Below are positions 41,819 to 49,951 of a stretch of 64,000 nucleotides of DNA, one piece after another. A program made the translations under genes and the position numbers. The notes under the pieces were generated by a model that searched no databases, was not told the DNA's origin, and worked only from the letters and a program-made list of their open reading frames with translations. Origin of the DNA: Pumilibacter muris (lineage in GTDB: Bacteria > Bacillota > Clostridia > Christensenellales > Pumilibacteraceae); contig NZ_CALPCN010000001.1 of the NCBI RefSeq assembly GCF_943193045.1, positions 1-64,000 of the forward strand, read 5' to 3'. How positions within the stretch are numbered: position 1 is the first letter of the stretch; each line of letters opens with the position of its first letter.

Positions 41819-41837
41819 CGTTGCTTATACATACCAG

Positions 41838-41943
41838 AACGTAACAACGTTTCGTAACGCAGCTTTGTAACCAGGGATTATAACAGCGCCTATTCACGCT
41901 GCAACTACCCGCCGGATGATACCGCCGGAGTGTAACCCAAGAC
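41838..41943 (-). promoter_or_regulatory. Shared promoter/operator module, copy A
   Basis: Read on the minus strand: two direct repeats TCCGGCGGTA and TCCGGCGGGTA 14 bp apart (41929-41920, 41916-41906), then TTGCAG (41904-41899), 16 nt, TATAAT (41882-41877), and a short dyad. Same module at 45396-45504 and in part at 51697-51758. From here it would read toward the two plus-strand genes in antisense and the HTH gene beyond. Confidence 0.65.
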
Positions 41944-41988
41944 AAAACACCTGGAATACCCCACCTAAGCCATTTGCGGTTAAATCAT

Positions 41989-42018
41989 TTTACATATTAT
42001 GTAATTTTGTGTTATACT
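41989..42018 (+). promoter_or_regulatory. Promoter for the Zn-ribbon nuclease gene
   Basis: TTTACA (41989-41994), 18 nt, TATACT (42013-42018), about 30 nt ahead of the ATG. Confidence 0.7.
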
Positions 42019-42049
42019 GTATTCAAACCAAAACAAAGGGGTAATCACT

Positions 42050-42814
42050 ATGGGAAAAAACTGTGTAATATGCGGTAAGCCGACAGGCACATATGTATTC
42101 TGCCGAGAACATCAAGCTGAAAAAGATAAAGGACTTATAATCAAATGCGAAGGATGCGGAACATGGCATTATATGGATAAACCATGTACAACATGCGGGG
42201 GGGGGTACGTTTTAACCCAAAATAACTACAAAAAAGACGATAAAAAAGAATTATCGTTTACAGCGGAATCTACGCCGAAAAAGAACGGCGAAAAAGAAAC
42301 CGCAAATATAAAATGTATTATTTGCGGCGAAGATTCTGACGGACAACATTTTTGCAAATCATGCTATTATAAATACAAAGACAAAGTAGTATATCTGCAA
42401 ATTAAAAAATGTAAAGAATTTGAAAAACTCGATGCAGAATATGAGAGCGATTTCGTTTGTGATGACGGACATTTAGTAAAAAGTCCTTACGAAAAGATTA
42501 TTGATAATTGGCTTTATAAAGAGGGTATACAGCATGCGTACGAGATCAAAATCGATATAGATAAAGACAAAGATTTAACACCGGATTTTTATATTCCCGA
42601 ATATAACGGGACAAAAAACATTTACATAGAATTTTGGGGGTATGATGAAACAAACATTAAATATCAACAAAGGAAAGAATATAAACTTAAAGTTTATCCT
42701 GAATTAGTAAAAAGAGACGGCATTACTGTAATATACCTCAATAAAAAAGAAGTGGAAAATGATACCTATAAGAAAAAGATTAAGTATGCCGAGCAAGGCA
42801 AAATCAACGAATAA
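42050..42814 (+). CDS. Zn-ribbon / PD-(D/E)XK nuclease-like fusion
   Basis: 254 aa on the strand opposite to most of the element. Several Cys pairs at the N-terminus (CVICGKP, CEGCG, CTTCGGG) and again at about 88-103 (CIICGED, CKSCYYKYK) suggest zinc ribbons. The C-terminal half carries a nuclease-like pattern: SPYEKIIDNWLYKEGIQHAYEIKI, then LTPDFYIPEY, IYIEFWG and a final Lys-rich strand, as in VSR/PD-(D/E)XK proteins. It may be a defence or anti-defence nuclease of the element. GGGGTAATCACT precedes the ATG. Confidence 0.65.
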   Translation: MGKNCVICGKPTGTYVFCREHQAEKDKGLIIKCEGCGTWHYMDKPCTTCGGGYVLTQNNYKKDDKKELSFTAESTPKKNGEKETANIKCIICGEDSDGQHFCKSCYYKYKDKVVYLQIKKCKEFEKLDAEYESDFVCDDGHLVKSPYEKIIDNWLYKEGIQHAYEIKIDIDKDKDLTPDFYIPEYNGTKNIYIEFWGYDETNIKYQQRKEYKLKVYPELVKRDGITVIYLNKKEVENDTYKKKIKYAEQGKINE

Positions 42815-42866
42815 AATATCAAAGAAAAAGAACGGAGCCACCGTTCTTTTTTAAACTTACAAAATA

Positions 42867-43058
42867 TTATTTGTATTTCTTGTCTACCGAACGTGAACCC
42901 TCAGTCATACTTATTCGTTCTACATTAGTCAGCCCTTGAAAGTGGTTGCGTGCAACATCTAATTGTTTGAGTCTTCGCCCATACCCAATCCAATATGCAC
43001 GCTTTTCTGCCGCAGAATAGCTTACTCTTGAAACTTTTTTGTTGTTTTTCTTTGCCAT
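42867..43058 (-). CDS. Small basic protein
   Basis: 63 aa, pI clearly basic (MAKKNNKKVSRV..., GYGRRLKQLDVARNHF). Start at 43058 with AAAGGAG upstream. The pattern AAEKRAYWIGYGRRL resembles KEKRAFRMGCAAGKK in the 98-aa protein at 46372-46668, so the two may be paralogues. Probably nucleic-acid-binding. Confidence 0.6.
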   Translation of the reverse strand: MAKKNNKKVSRVSYSAAEKRAYWIGYGRRLKQLDVARNHFQGLTNVERISMTEGSRSVDKKYK

Positions 43059-43121
43059 ACTCTTATACACTCCTTTAAAATTTGTATTTTATATCAACGG
43101 GGGCGAGTCGTTAATAACTAT

Positions 43122-44315
43122 TTAATCTTGACTTTCATTTTCTTCCATTTGTAATAAATCCCTTACAAAATAACTGTTTTGCGCTTTAAGCTCTTCCCAA
43201 GTGGCTTTTGCCGTTTCGTATTCGCGTAAGTCGTTTAAACCAACGGGGGAACGCAAAGCACGTTCTTCCCAGAACGCCGACATACAGTCGGTTGCAAAAC
43301 GTTTGCTATAAATTTTCTTCCACGTTAAAAAGTATTTGTTTTCGGTGTACTTGCCGTCAAGCGTTCCACTTTCGACCTGCACTTTTAAAACATTATATCC
43401 GAACAAATTATGTAGCCCTTTGTAATAATGCTCAAACTTTGCGGCAATAGTTTTTAACAGATACATGCTAAGTGTGTTGTCGCCGCGTAAAAAACGATAT
43501 TGCGTATAGAACGCTCGAAAACGGCTGAATATTACGGCATACAGCAATTCACCGAGAGAGAAGAACGGCATAGCGAATCCGCTATCGCTCTTTTCGCTTA
43601 TGGATATAATATCAAACATGTCGCGTGCATCGGCCCCGAAACTTTCGGGGCGTTGCTCATCGGATATTATTTTTAAAAAGCAGAAGTTATCTACCGTTGC
43701 CGCTTGCCGCCGCATTTTAAGACCGTCATTAAATCCGTCATTCTTTTGGTTAGTTGCATCGTCCGCGACCTTTATTCCGTTTTCGCGGGCGTATTTATCA
43801 TTGCGTCGTTCTTTGCCTATTTCCGACACTACCACAACGCCGAACTCCAACGCATGGCGTTGACGGTTGTTTTCTACAACTGTTTTTCCGAGCCGCAAAA
43901 AGTCAAAATCCAATATATGAGCATGACGCGAATATGCGTCTATAAGCCTGCTATTGCGGTGAAAAAAATCCGTGTTCCAAAGTGGAAAATTTCCCAAGTC
44001 TTGAAGTATACAATCCGAGCGAATAGAGTAATTTGCAACAAGCAAAGAAGACTCTATTATGTATATAAAATACAGTTGCGCATACGTTTCTAAAACTTCC
44101 CACAAATCGACAACCTTTAATTTATCGTCATAATTTAGCCCGTAACGCTCATAATCATAGCCGAAACAGTTTGATTGCTTGGGAGATTTACGCCACCGTG
44201 CGGCTTTCTTACGCACCCACAGCTTGACTGTTGCAAGATTGTAGACTGTATGAAATACTATTGCACGGCGCAGTTCGTTTTCAAGATTTATCCACGTAAA
44301 ATACGGGAATTTCAA
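43122..44315 (-). CDS. C-terminal part of frameshifted P-loop ATPase
   Basis: Open frame of 397 aa from the first Met after the break. It continues the ATPase of the next entry: ENELRRAIVFHTVYNLATVKLWVRKKAARW, a Walker B-like EFGVVVVSEIGKERRND, and a distal LKIISDEQRPESFGADARDMFDIISI, similar to the RPxxxxADxR sensor region of Zot/pI and FtsK-HerA ATPases. In the restored frame the protein begins further upstream (DKAFEKLLENDLKFPYF), so this Met is not a natural start. See the N-terminal part for the break. Confidence 0.6.
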   Translation of the reverse strand: MKFPYFTWINLENELRRAIVFHTVYNLATVKLWVRKKAARWRKSPKQSNCFGYDYERYGLNYDDKLKVVDLWEVLETYAQLYFIYIIESSLLVANYSIRSDCILQDLGNFPLWNTDFFHRNSRLIDAYSRHAHILDFDFLRLGKTVVENNRQRHALEFGVVVVSEIGKERRNDKYARENGIKVADDATNQKNDGFNDGLKMRRQAATVDNFCFLKIISDEQRPESFGADARDMFDIISISEKSDSGFAMPFFSLGELLYAVIFSRFRAFYTQYRFLRGDNTLSMYLLKTIAAKFEHYYKGLHNLFGYNVLKVQVESGTLDGKYTENKYFLTWKKIYSKRFATDCMSAFWEERALRSPVGLNDLREYETAKATWEELKAQNSYFVRDLLQMEENESQD

Positions 44316-45271
44316 ATCGTTTTCAAGGAGCTTTTCAAACGCTTTATCCTAAAAATTACTTCGGTGGATAATGAAATATCCGTGCCACCTGTTGTCTTGC
44401 CTTTGCCCATTGTGCCTATAAGCATAAGCACAAGAGCGCGGGCATTTACAAAGCCGCGATTGCGGAACTCCATATGTTCTAAACGAGAATATGCTATACC
44501 CTTGCGGAATCTGTCAAACAATACAAGTCCGAGAATTGCCCAAACCCAAAGCGGTATAAAATCTATTACCACCCATAAGTCAAGAAACAGCTTGTACACT
44601 TGACGATAAATACTGCTTACATTGAACGACACCGTAAAGTAAAGATAAAAAGCCAAGAACTCCAACACGATTGTAAACACATTAAAGTAAAACAGCCACA
44701 TTATAAACCATGCTATGTAGTAAGGCTTATGCTCTTTAACAAACCGTATAAAACCTATAAGCCAAGTTTTAACAGGGCGGTATGTATGAGCGGCAAACCA
44801 CTTAAAGGCTCGTAGCGGTTTAGTGTCGCGGTTATAGTCGTTGTTCTCTTTTTTAAGCGAACGCTTAAATAAAAGTAAAAGTATAATAATAAGCGGCAGG
44901 GCAATTATGATAAACTTGCAAAGCGTACCGATACCATTTGCGATTGCGGACAGGTATGCAAAAAAGTTATCCGAGCTTGACCAAAGCCGCCAATACGCAG
45001 ACCATTTACTTTTGAATCCGCTATAAGTGTCGGGCAGAGTGGGAGAGGGCGTGGCGGGCGATTGCGGCATATTGTTTACTGTGGGCGTCACGGAACAGGG
45101 CAAATCGAACATTTCACAAAAATAATATGCAACCGACTTTCCGAAATCCCGCCCGCCCTCCATTATTCTAATGAAAGCGTTCGAGAAAACAAACACACCG
45201 CAAGCAACGAAACCGAGAGTAACGGCTATGCAAATAATATGACGGTAATTAAATCGTTTCTTTTCGCTCAT
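44312..45271 (-). CDS. N-terminal part of membrane-anchored P-loop ATPase (Zot/pI-like candidate), frameshifted
   Basis: 319 aa from ATG 45271, which overlaps the stop of the tiny membrane gene as ATGA. Four or five membrane segments (about 11-33, 105-135, 185-220, 232-255) precede a Walker A VLMLIGTMGKGKTT. The frame is lost just after STEVIF: one G appears to be missing from a GGG run around 44348, and the correct reading resumes in the frame of 43122-44315. The complete protein would have about 715 residues. Membrane-bound ATPases of this kind drive extrusion of filamentous phage; alternatively a DNA translocase. Confidence 0.65.
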   Translation of the reverse strand: MSEKKRFNYRHIICIAVTLGFVACGVFVFSNAFIRIMEGGRDFGKSVAYYFCEMFDLPCSVTPTVNNMPQSPATPSPTLPDTYSGFKSKWSAYWRLWSSSDNFFAYLSAIANGIGTLCKFIIIALPLIIILLLLFKRSLKKENNDYNRDTKPLRAFKWFAAHTYRPVKTWLIGFIRFVKEHKPYYIAWFIMWLFYFNVFTIVLEFLAFYLYFTVSFNVSSIYRQVYKLFLDLWVVIDFIPLWVWAILGLVLFDRFRKGIAYSRLEHMEFRNRGFVNARALVLMLIGTMGKGKTTGGTDISLSTEVIFRIKRLKSSLKTI

Positions 45272-45363
45272 ACTCTGCACCCCGTAAATACAAAATACCC
45301 GACTGCCGCTATTGCAAGCAGTCCGAGTATTACCATAACTATATGTTTAAAAATTTTTCTCAT
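45268..45363 (-). CDS. Tiny single-span membrane protein, 31 aa
   Basis: MRKIFKHIVMVILGLLAIAAVGYF: basic N-terminus followed by one membrane helix. AAGGACGC lies upstream and the stop overlaps the ATPase start. It is the first gene after promoter copy B. Candidate minor coat or assembly protein. Confidence 0.6.
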   Translation of the reverse strand: MRKIFKHIVMVILGLLAIAAVGYFVFTGCRV

Positions 45364-45395
45364 TTGACTATGCGTCCTTTATATATATTTAACCT

Positions 45396-45504
45396 CGAAA
45401 CGTAACGACGTTTCGTAACGCAACTTTGTAACCAGGGATTATAACAGCGCCTATACACGCTGCAACTACCCGCCAGATAATACCGCCGGAGTGTAACCCA
45501 GGAC
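45396..45504 (-). promoter_or_regulatory. Shared promoter/operator module, copy B
   Basis: Minus strand: direct repeats TCCGGCGGTA (45490-45481) and TCTGGCGGGTA (45477-45467), TTGCAG (45465-45460), 16 nt, TATAAT (45443-45438). The leader then folds CGAAACGT/ACGTTTCG (45415-45396). It drives the tiny membrane gene and the ATPase. Confidence 0.75.
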
Positions 45505-45531
45505 GGGGAACATGCAAATACACTTCGATTT

Positions 45532-46161
45532 TTAACCCCAACTTAAAGCCATTGCTTGCGCCACTTCCACGAATGTTTTACTACGATTCTTTTGCCGATA
45601 CTTACCTTTGGAGTTTTTAAAGAGAGGAAACGTTTCAAAAGTATATTGAGGTTCAATGACATTCGTCGGACACAAGAACGGCAATCCTTTAAGCCACAAA
45701 TACGTTTTCTTACTTACGGGAACACCAAAATAAAAAGGTTGAATATCTTGACTCCACGGTGGCAAACCAAACACTTTCATGGGCACAGGGTTTTCGATAC
45801 AAATCTTCGAACAATCTGCATTATAAATATCCCAAAAGAATTGCGCCGCTTTTTGACCCAACAAAAAGCGTTCTTCATTGATTTCTCCGCCGCGATACAA
45901 ATTGCTACTGCCCGCTTTAGAAAGGTATGTACACGGAGGGAAAGCGATTATCATATCCCACTTGTCAATGTTGTGCAGTTGCGCGTCGCAAGTACGAAAC
46001 GAACAGTTACCGTTAAGTAATGGAGAAACATCAGCCCAAATGTGCCATTCGGGGTGTTTGCCAGAACAGAACTCAATATCACAAGAAAATGCCTCATGAC
46101 CTTTTTCACGAAAAGCTATGGTTACTCTTTGACTTTCTTCACATGCTACTAAAATTTTCAT
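45532..46161 (-). CDS. C5-cytosine-methyltransferase-like protein
   Basis: 209 aa of the short phage C5-methylase type. KILVACEESQRVTIAFREKGHEAFSCDI is an AdoMet-binding start, AFPPCTYLS carries the catalytic PPC motif, and ENPVPMKVFG corresponds to motif VI (ENP for ENV). It lacks the long target-recognition region of restriction-system enzymes. It may protect element DNA or regulate it. ATG overlaps the stop of the small Cys-rich gene. Confidence 0.78.
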   Translation of the reverse strand: MKILVACEESQRVTIAFREKGHEAFSCDIEFCSGKHPEWHIWADVSPLLNGNCSFRTCDAQLHNIDKWDMIIAFPPCTYLSKAGSSNLYRGGEINEERFLLGQKAAQFFWDIYNADCSKICIENPVPMKVFGLPPWSQDIQPFYFGVPVSKKTYLWLKGLPFLCPTNVIEPQYTFETFPLFKNSKGKYRQKNRSKTFVEVAQAMALSWG

Positions 46162-46325
46162 TTTCGACTATACCGTCCTTTTTCTTTTTGAATACGTTTA
46201 CATCTTGCTATGGGTATTTTTTTGCCTGTATCGTACATGCTTTCATAGCAAGTTCGATACAGGCAATCCGTTTCCTTACACATGCCGCATTCAAGCGGGC
46301 AAAATGTCTTTTGATTCTTTAACAC
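46158..46325 (-). CDS. Small Cys-rich protein, 55 aa
   Basis: GTG start with TAGGACGAT upstream; the stop overlaps the methyltransferase ATG. Six Cys in 33 residues (FCPLECGMCKETDCLYRTC...RCKR) suggest a zinc or disulfide fold. Not recognised. Confidence 0.55.
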   Translation of the reverse strand: MLKNQKTFCPLECGMCKETDCLYRTCYESMYDTGKKIPIARCKRIQKEKGRYSRK

Positions 46326-46371
46326 TTGACTATATCGTCCTATGTAATTACTTGGCTATTCACCTAAATGA

Positions 46372-46668
46372 TCATTTGAATCCTCGCGCTTTTAATTGTA
46401 CGTCCATATTAAGAGCTTTCCATGCTTTGTCATGGTAATACTTATCCGAACGTACTGTTTTGCCTTGCGCTATATCTTGCGCTTTCAGCGCATCGGCATA
46501 GTCACACTTTGCTTTGCCGAGATCGTAGGGGATAACCCCAATAGGCTTACCTTTAATGCCAAGCGTTTTCACGACCGGTGGCATTTGTGACTTTTTTGCC
46601 GCTTGCTTTTTTCCGGCGGCGCACCCCATACGGAATGCGCGTTTTTCTTTCTGTGTTTTGAATTTCAT
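46372..46668 (-). CDS. Small basic protein, 98 aa
   Basis: Lys-rich N-terminus (MKFKTQKEKRAFRMGCAAGKKQAAKKSQ), then a helical part (YADALKAQDIAQGKTVRSDKYYHDKAWKALN). The N-terminus resembles the 63-aa protein at 42867. Possibly DNA-binding or packaging-related. Confidence 0.6.
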   Translation of the reverse strand: MKFKTQKEKRAFRMGCAAGKKQAAKKSQMPPVVKTLGIKGKPIGVIPYDLGKAKCDYADALKAQDIAQGKTVRSDKYYHDKAWKALNMDVQLKARGFK

Positions 46669-46737
46669 AATTTACCGCCTTATTTTCTATTGACTTTTTT
46701 AATATTATAGGATATACTATTATCAAGGTAGCGAACT

Positions 46738-46821
46738 CAACCACGCCTGTGGTTGTTTAGTCGGCGCGGGAAACCGTGCTCCGACCCGCATGTGCGGTGA
46801 CAGTTGTCACCGCTTTTTCTT
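46738..46821 (-). other. Cluster of three hairpins
   Basis: On the minus strand in order: GCGGTGAC/GTCACCGC (46813-46794), GTCGG/CCGAC (46785-46760) and CAACCAC/GTGGTTG (46755-46738). The first overlaps the end of the 135-aa gene. Possibilities: second-strand origin or packaging hairpins of an ssDNA phage, or the right end/guide-RNA region of a lost IS200/IS605 element. Plus-strand reading also gives a terminator-like CTTTTTCTTT after the last hairpin. Confidence 0.5.
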
Positions 46822-47214
46822 TGTGCCTTTAAATTCTTTTCGTTTACGACCTGTATGTTTAAGTGTTTTATTCAAATCATGACTTCCAAGCGTAAATCGT
46901 TCTTTACCCTCTGGGAAAACTCTTTTATCTGAAACTTGCAAAGGTTGTTTTGACATGCGGTTTTGACTGAAAACTTCATAATCCACACCTGTGCGTTTTG
47001 GTAAACCATACCGTGCAGAATTGATTTCAACTAATGCCTTATCTGCATTCTTTCCGTTTTCGTCAAACTTTTTGATTGATTTCAACTTTGCAACAGACAC
47101 TCCGCGCTTGCTTTCACGAACCACAACATAATTACGTTCGTCTTTTGTTTCCTTATCTATGTACTTTGTTTTGCCGCGATATACTTTGCCGACATTATCC
47201 TTTTTATTTTTCAT
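46807..47214 (-). CDS. Basic protein, 135 aa
   Basis: Strongly basic, rich in Lys and Arg at both ends (ends KRKEFKGTKKKR). The first 50 residues look like a small beta barrel (GKVYRGKTKYIDKETKDERNYVVVRE). Probably binds nucleic acid. Start 47214 lies a few nt after the stop of the 46-aa membrane gene, with GAGGTAA upstream. Confidence 0.65.
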   Translation of the reverse strand: MKNKKDNVGKVYRGKTKYIDKETKDERNYVVVRESKRGVSVAKLKSIKKFDENGKNADKALVEINSARYGLPKRTGVDYEVFSQNRMSKQPLQVSDKRVFPEGKERFTLGSHDLNKTLKHTGRKRKEFKGTKKKR

Positions 47215-47222
47215 ATTTACCT

Positions 47223-47363
47223 CTACAAACCTATGCTTTTACCGAATTTATAACCGACCCATGCAATGAATGCGGCAAAAGCTAAACCCACTACAAATAG
47301 CGCAATGTCTAATATAATGCGCGTAGCCTTTGCCGCCTTGTCTATCTTGTTTTTGTTTGCCAT
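47223..47363 (-). CDS. Small single-span membrane protein, 46 aa (coat-protein candidate)
   Basis: MANKNKIDKAAKATRIILDI, then a hydrophobic helix (ALFVVGLAFAAFIAWVGY) and KFGKSIGL. Size and layout (amphipathic helix, membrane helix, short basic tail) recall filamentous phage major coat proteins, though the N-terminus is basic rather than acidic. AAAGGACGGTACA upstream; ATG overlaps the stop of the 673-aa gene (TAATG). Confidence 0.6.
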   Translation of the reverse strand: MANKNKIDKAAKATRIILDIALFVVGLAFAAFIAWVGYKFGKSIGL

Positions 47364-49384
47364 TATGTACCGTCCTTTTTGTTCTTATTACGGCTTTTCT
47401 TTACGCCCTTAGCAATTCCGCTTACGGCGCGAATCGGAAGTTTTACAACCCATACAATGCCCGAAACAATATAGGGAAGAAAAGGAGTTGCAACAACCAA
47501 CAGTAATACAACGATTATAAGTGTAAACACGAGCGACAGCGTTTTGCCGCACCCGCCGTCTTTATCCGACGTTGTGTATACGGGCGGCGTTGCGGAATGA
47601 ATAATATCGATAGGCGACATTGCAACGGGAATTACCGTGTTTACTTCGCCGTTACTAAAAGTTACGTCTATAATATCGAAGTTGAGGTCAACGGATTGTT
47701 TGAAAAAATAGTTGTTACTATCGCGGTCTTTAAGAGCTTCCAAATATTTTGACAAACTGCACCTATCCGCTTCCGCCGAAAAAAATTCGCTAATTCTATA
47801 TCGAAATAAGAACACAGTGCTGTCTCGTTCGTCGCGTTTTCCATTACTATCTTTTGTGCCTTTTCCGTTTTCTGTCGCTTTTGTGTATACGGCTTTCAGT
47901 CCCGTTTCCTCGCGCAAATAATCGTCCTCTTGAATGTATAAATTGTGACATATTTCCGCTGTGGTCAAATCCAAAAAATCTTCTTTTGTCAATTCTTTTA
48001 TTGCCATTACATTACTGAACGTATCGGTTGTAACATATGTGCCTTTTCCTCCGAACAGCTTATCCCAAAAACTTTTTTTCAACGTTTGAGAAGTAAGCTT
48101 ATCGCTCCAATCTTTTTTATAATCCCAATTTACTTCGGTGTAGCTTTTGTCAACGCTCGAAAAAAGGGCTTCGCTATACTTGTTTAATAAAAGTTTTCCG
48201 CCGTTTTTTGATGTATAATCTTTCATCCAATCCATCAAGGTTTCGGAAGACACGGTGAAGTGGTCTGCCGAATCCGCACCGTCTCCCGCCCAAAAGGCAT
48301 AGTGTACAGAGGGAATAGATTCTTCGGGAATCAGCGTCCATTTGTCTTCGCAAAATTTTTCATTGTACATATAATCGCCAAAATGAACCGTCGTTCCGTC
48401 AAAATCTTGCGAGCGGTGGTTTACAATGAAACAAAAATCCATTCCGGATAAATCGGTTTTGCCTACATAATTCATAACTGTATCATACGAAGATTTATCG
48501 CCTATCACAAGCCCCCAATTCGTAACGGTATTAAGCCATAAGGCGTGAACAGCAGTCATTTCGCCGAATAAATTCAAATATTTATTCGGAACTGAAAAAT
48601 ACACCGAATGCAACGTATCTTGCGTGTAATCGCTTGATTCATTTGTGCCGCTCGGACGGAAGAAAGTAGGGTGTACGTCTAATGGAAGCGTATCGCACTC
48701 TTCGCTTTTGATTGTCAGTGTGCTGTCCGCGTCGGAGTTCGGACCGTAGCCTGCCGCGTAACCGCCGTAAAAATAATCGGTTGCCACATAATAAGATTCA
48801 ATAATTCCGTCTTGCTTTTGCAATTCTATTTCGCCTACGGTATAAACGCGCTCGGTGGAATTGAGCGTTTCGAGAACTCTTTGCCTCTCTTCGCCGGGCA
48901 ACATGACTTTATACTTGTAAAACAGTCCCTCATAGTTCGGTTCGGTGCATACGCTCAAAAACAGCAACGAATATTTTTTTAATTCTACGCTTTTGTCCGA
49001 ACCGAAGCGCATGGATATTTTATTTTGGGCGCTATCCGCTATGTATTTGATTCCTTTCGGGTTATACACATACGCATACAGCGCATAATTGCCTTGCAAA
49101 TCGGAATAAAACGAATAACAATATTCTACAAGCGAAAACAGTTGCGTCGGCTTTTTGCTGTCAAAGTTAAAATCGGCAAAAAAATTATTTTCTTCAATAG
49201 AATAATCTTTGCCGTCTATAACGCTGTTTTTGAGGTCGTCAATCACGTTCGTTTCGTCGAAGTTTATATCTGTATTCGCGGCGTAAGATATAACCGCACG
49301 ACGGGGAATAGACGAAAAGGCGGTAAAAAATATTATTACCGCCGCGCAGATTGCGTACAATATCGTTCGTTTCGTTTTAATCAT
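47363..49384 (-). CDS. Large secreted membrane-anchored protein, 673 aa
   Basis: Signal peptide or anchor at 8-35 (ILYAICAAVIIFFTAFSSI), a ~575-residue outside domain with no recognised fold, then one membrane helix (LSLVFTLIIVVLLLVVATPFLPYIV) and a basic tail (KGVKKSRNKNKKDGT). This is a surface protein held by its C-terminus, as in adsorption/virion-end proteins of filamentous phages. Same operon as the two genes upstream. Confidence 0.7.
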   Translation of the reverse strand: MIKTKRTILYAICAAVIIFFTAFSSIPRRAVISYAANTDINFDETNVIDDLKNSVIDGKDYSIEENNFFADFNFDSKKPTQLFSLVEYCYSFYSDLQGNYALYAYVYNPKGIKYIADSAQNKISMRFGSDKSVELKKYSLLFLSVCTEPNYEGLFYKYKVMLPGEERQRVLETLNSTERVYTVGEIELQKQDGIIESYYVATDYFYGGYAAGYGPNSDADSTLTIKSEECDTLPLDVHPTFFRPSGTNESSDYTQDTLHSVYFSVPNKYLNLFGEMTAVHALWLNTVTNWGLVIGDKSSYDTVMNYVGKTDLSGMDFCFIVNHRSQDFDGTTVHFGDYMYNEKFCEDKWTLIPEESIPSVHYAFWAGDGADSADHFTVSSETLMDWMKDYTSKNGGKLLLNKYSEALFSSVDKSYTEVNWDYKKDWSDKLTSQTLKKSFWDKLFGGKGTYVTTDTFSNVMAIKELTKEDFLDLTTAEICHNLYIQEDDYLREETGLKAVYTKATENGKGTKDSNGKRDERDSTVFLFRYRISEFFSAEADRCSLSKYLEALKDRDSNNYFFKQSVDLNFDIIDVTFSNGEVNTVIPVAMSPIDIIHSATPPVYTTSDKDGGCGKTLSLVFTLIIVVLLLVVATPFLPYIVSGIVWVVKLPIRAVSGIAKGVKKSRNKNKKDGT

Positions 49385-49397
49385 AATAAGAACCGCC

Positions 49398-49949
49398 TTA
49401 GTGAAAGCCTATTGTCACCGTCGCTTTTTCCTGTTCGCAATACACAATAAGCGATAAACATTCTTTCGCATACAAATCCACTTCGGGAACGCCCGCAATT
49501 TCCGCGTCGGGATATACTTTTTCGAGCACGGACATAAGCGTGAGCGTTTCGGGCAGATACAACGTAAAATACCCCTCGCCGAGTTGAATATCAAATCCGT
49601 TTGTTATATCCGTGCCTTTGAAAAAGTCTTTCGTTTTTCCGTCGAGCGTAAAGCCCGTAAAGTCGTATTCCGAAAGAGCTTCCGAATTTGCTTGCACGCG
49701 CACCGTAAAATTTGTCGCTTGTTCTTGTTTGTCGGTTATGCCGAGCACGTTTTTGCAATAGAATAGGGAAGTCGCGTTCTTTTCAAGCTCCACATTTTCA
49801 AGTTTGTGGGATATTTTTTCGTCGCCGTACTGCACATAAAAATTCTTTTGTCCGTTGTTTATGTAAGCGAAGACAAACGCCACTACGCCGAGCACGACGA
49901 CGAGAAGAACTGCGTATACGACTATTGAAATAATCGTTTTCGTTTTCAT
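49398..49949 (-). CDS. Membrane-anchored protein, 183 aa
   Basis: One N-terminal membrane helix (IISIVVYAVLLVVVLGVVAFVFAYI) and a beta-rich outside domain ending in IVYCEQEKATVTIGFH. Not recognised. Starts 2 nt after the stop of the InlB-repeat gene, so the two are coupled. Confidence 0.65.
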   Translation of the reverse strand: MKTKTIISIVVYAVLLVVVLGVVAFVFAYINNGQKNFYVQYGDEKISHKLENVELEKNATSLFYCKNVLGITDKQEQATNFTVRVQANSEALSEYDFTGFTLDGKTKDFFKGTDITNGFDIQLGEGYFTLYLPETLTLMSVLEKVYPDAEIAGVPEVDLYAKECLSLIVYCEQEKATVTIGFH

Positions 49950-49951
49950 AA

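Noticed and set aside
44340-44356. Programmed -1 frameshift in the ATPase
   Set aside because: The T run is not in phase for a X-XXY-YYZ slip and the second frame has a stop right before the junction; a lost G explains it better.
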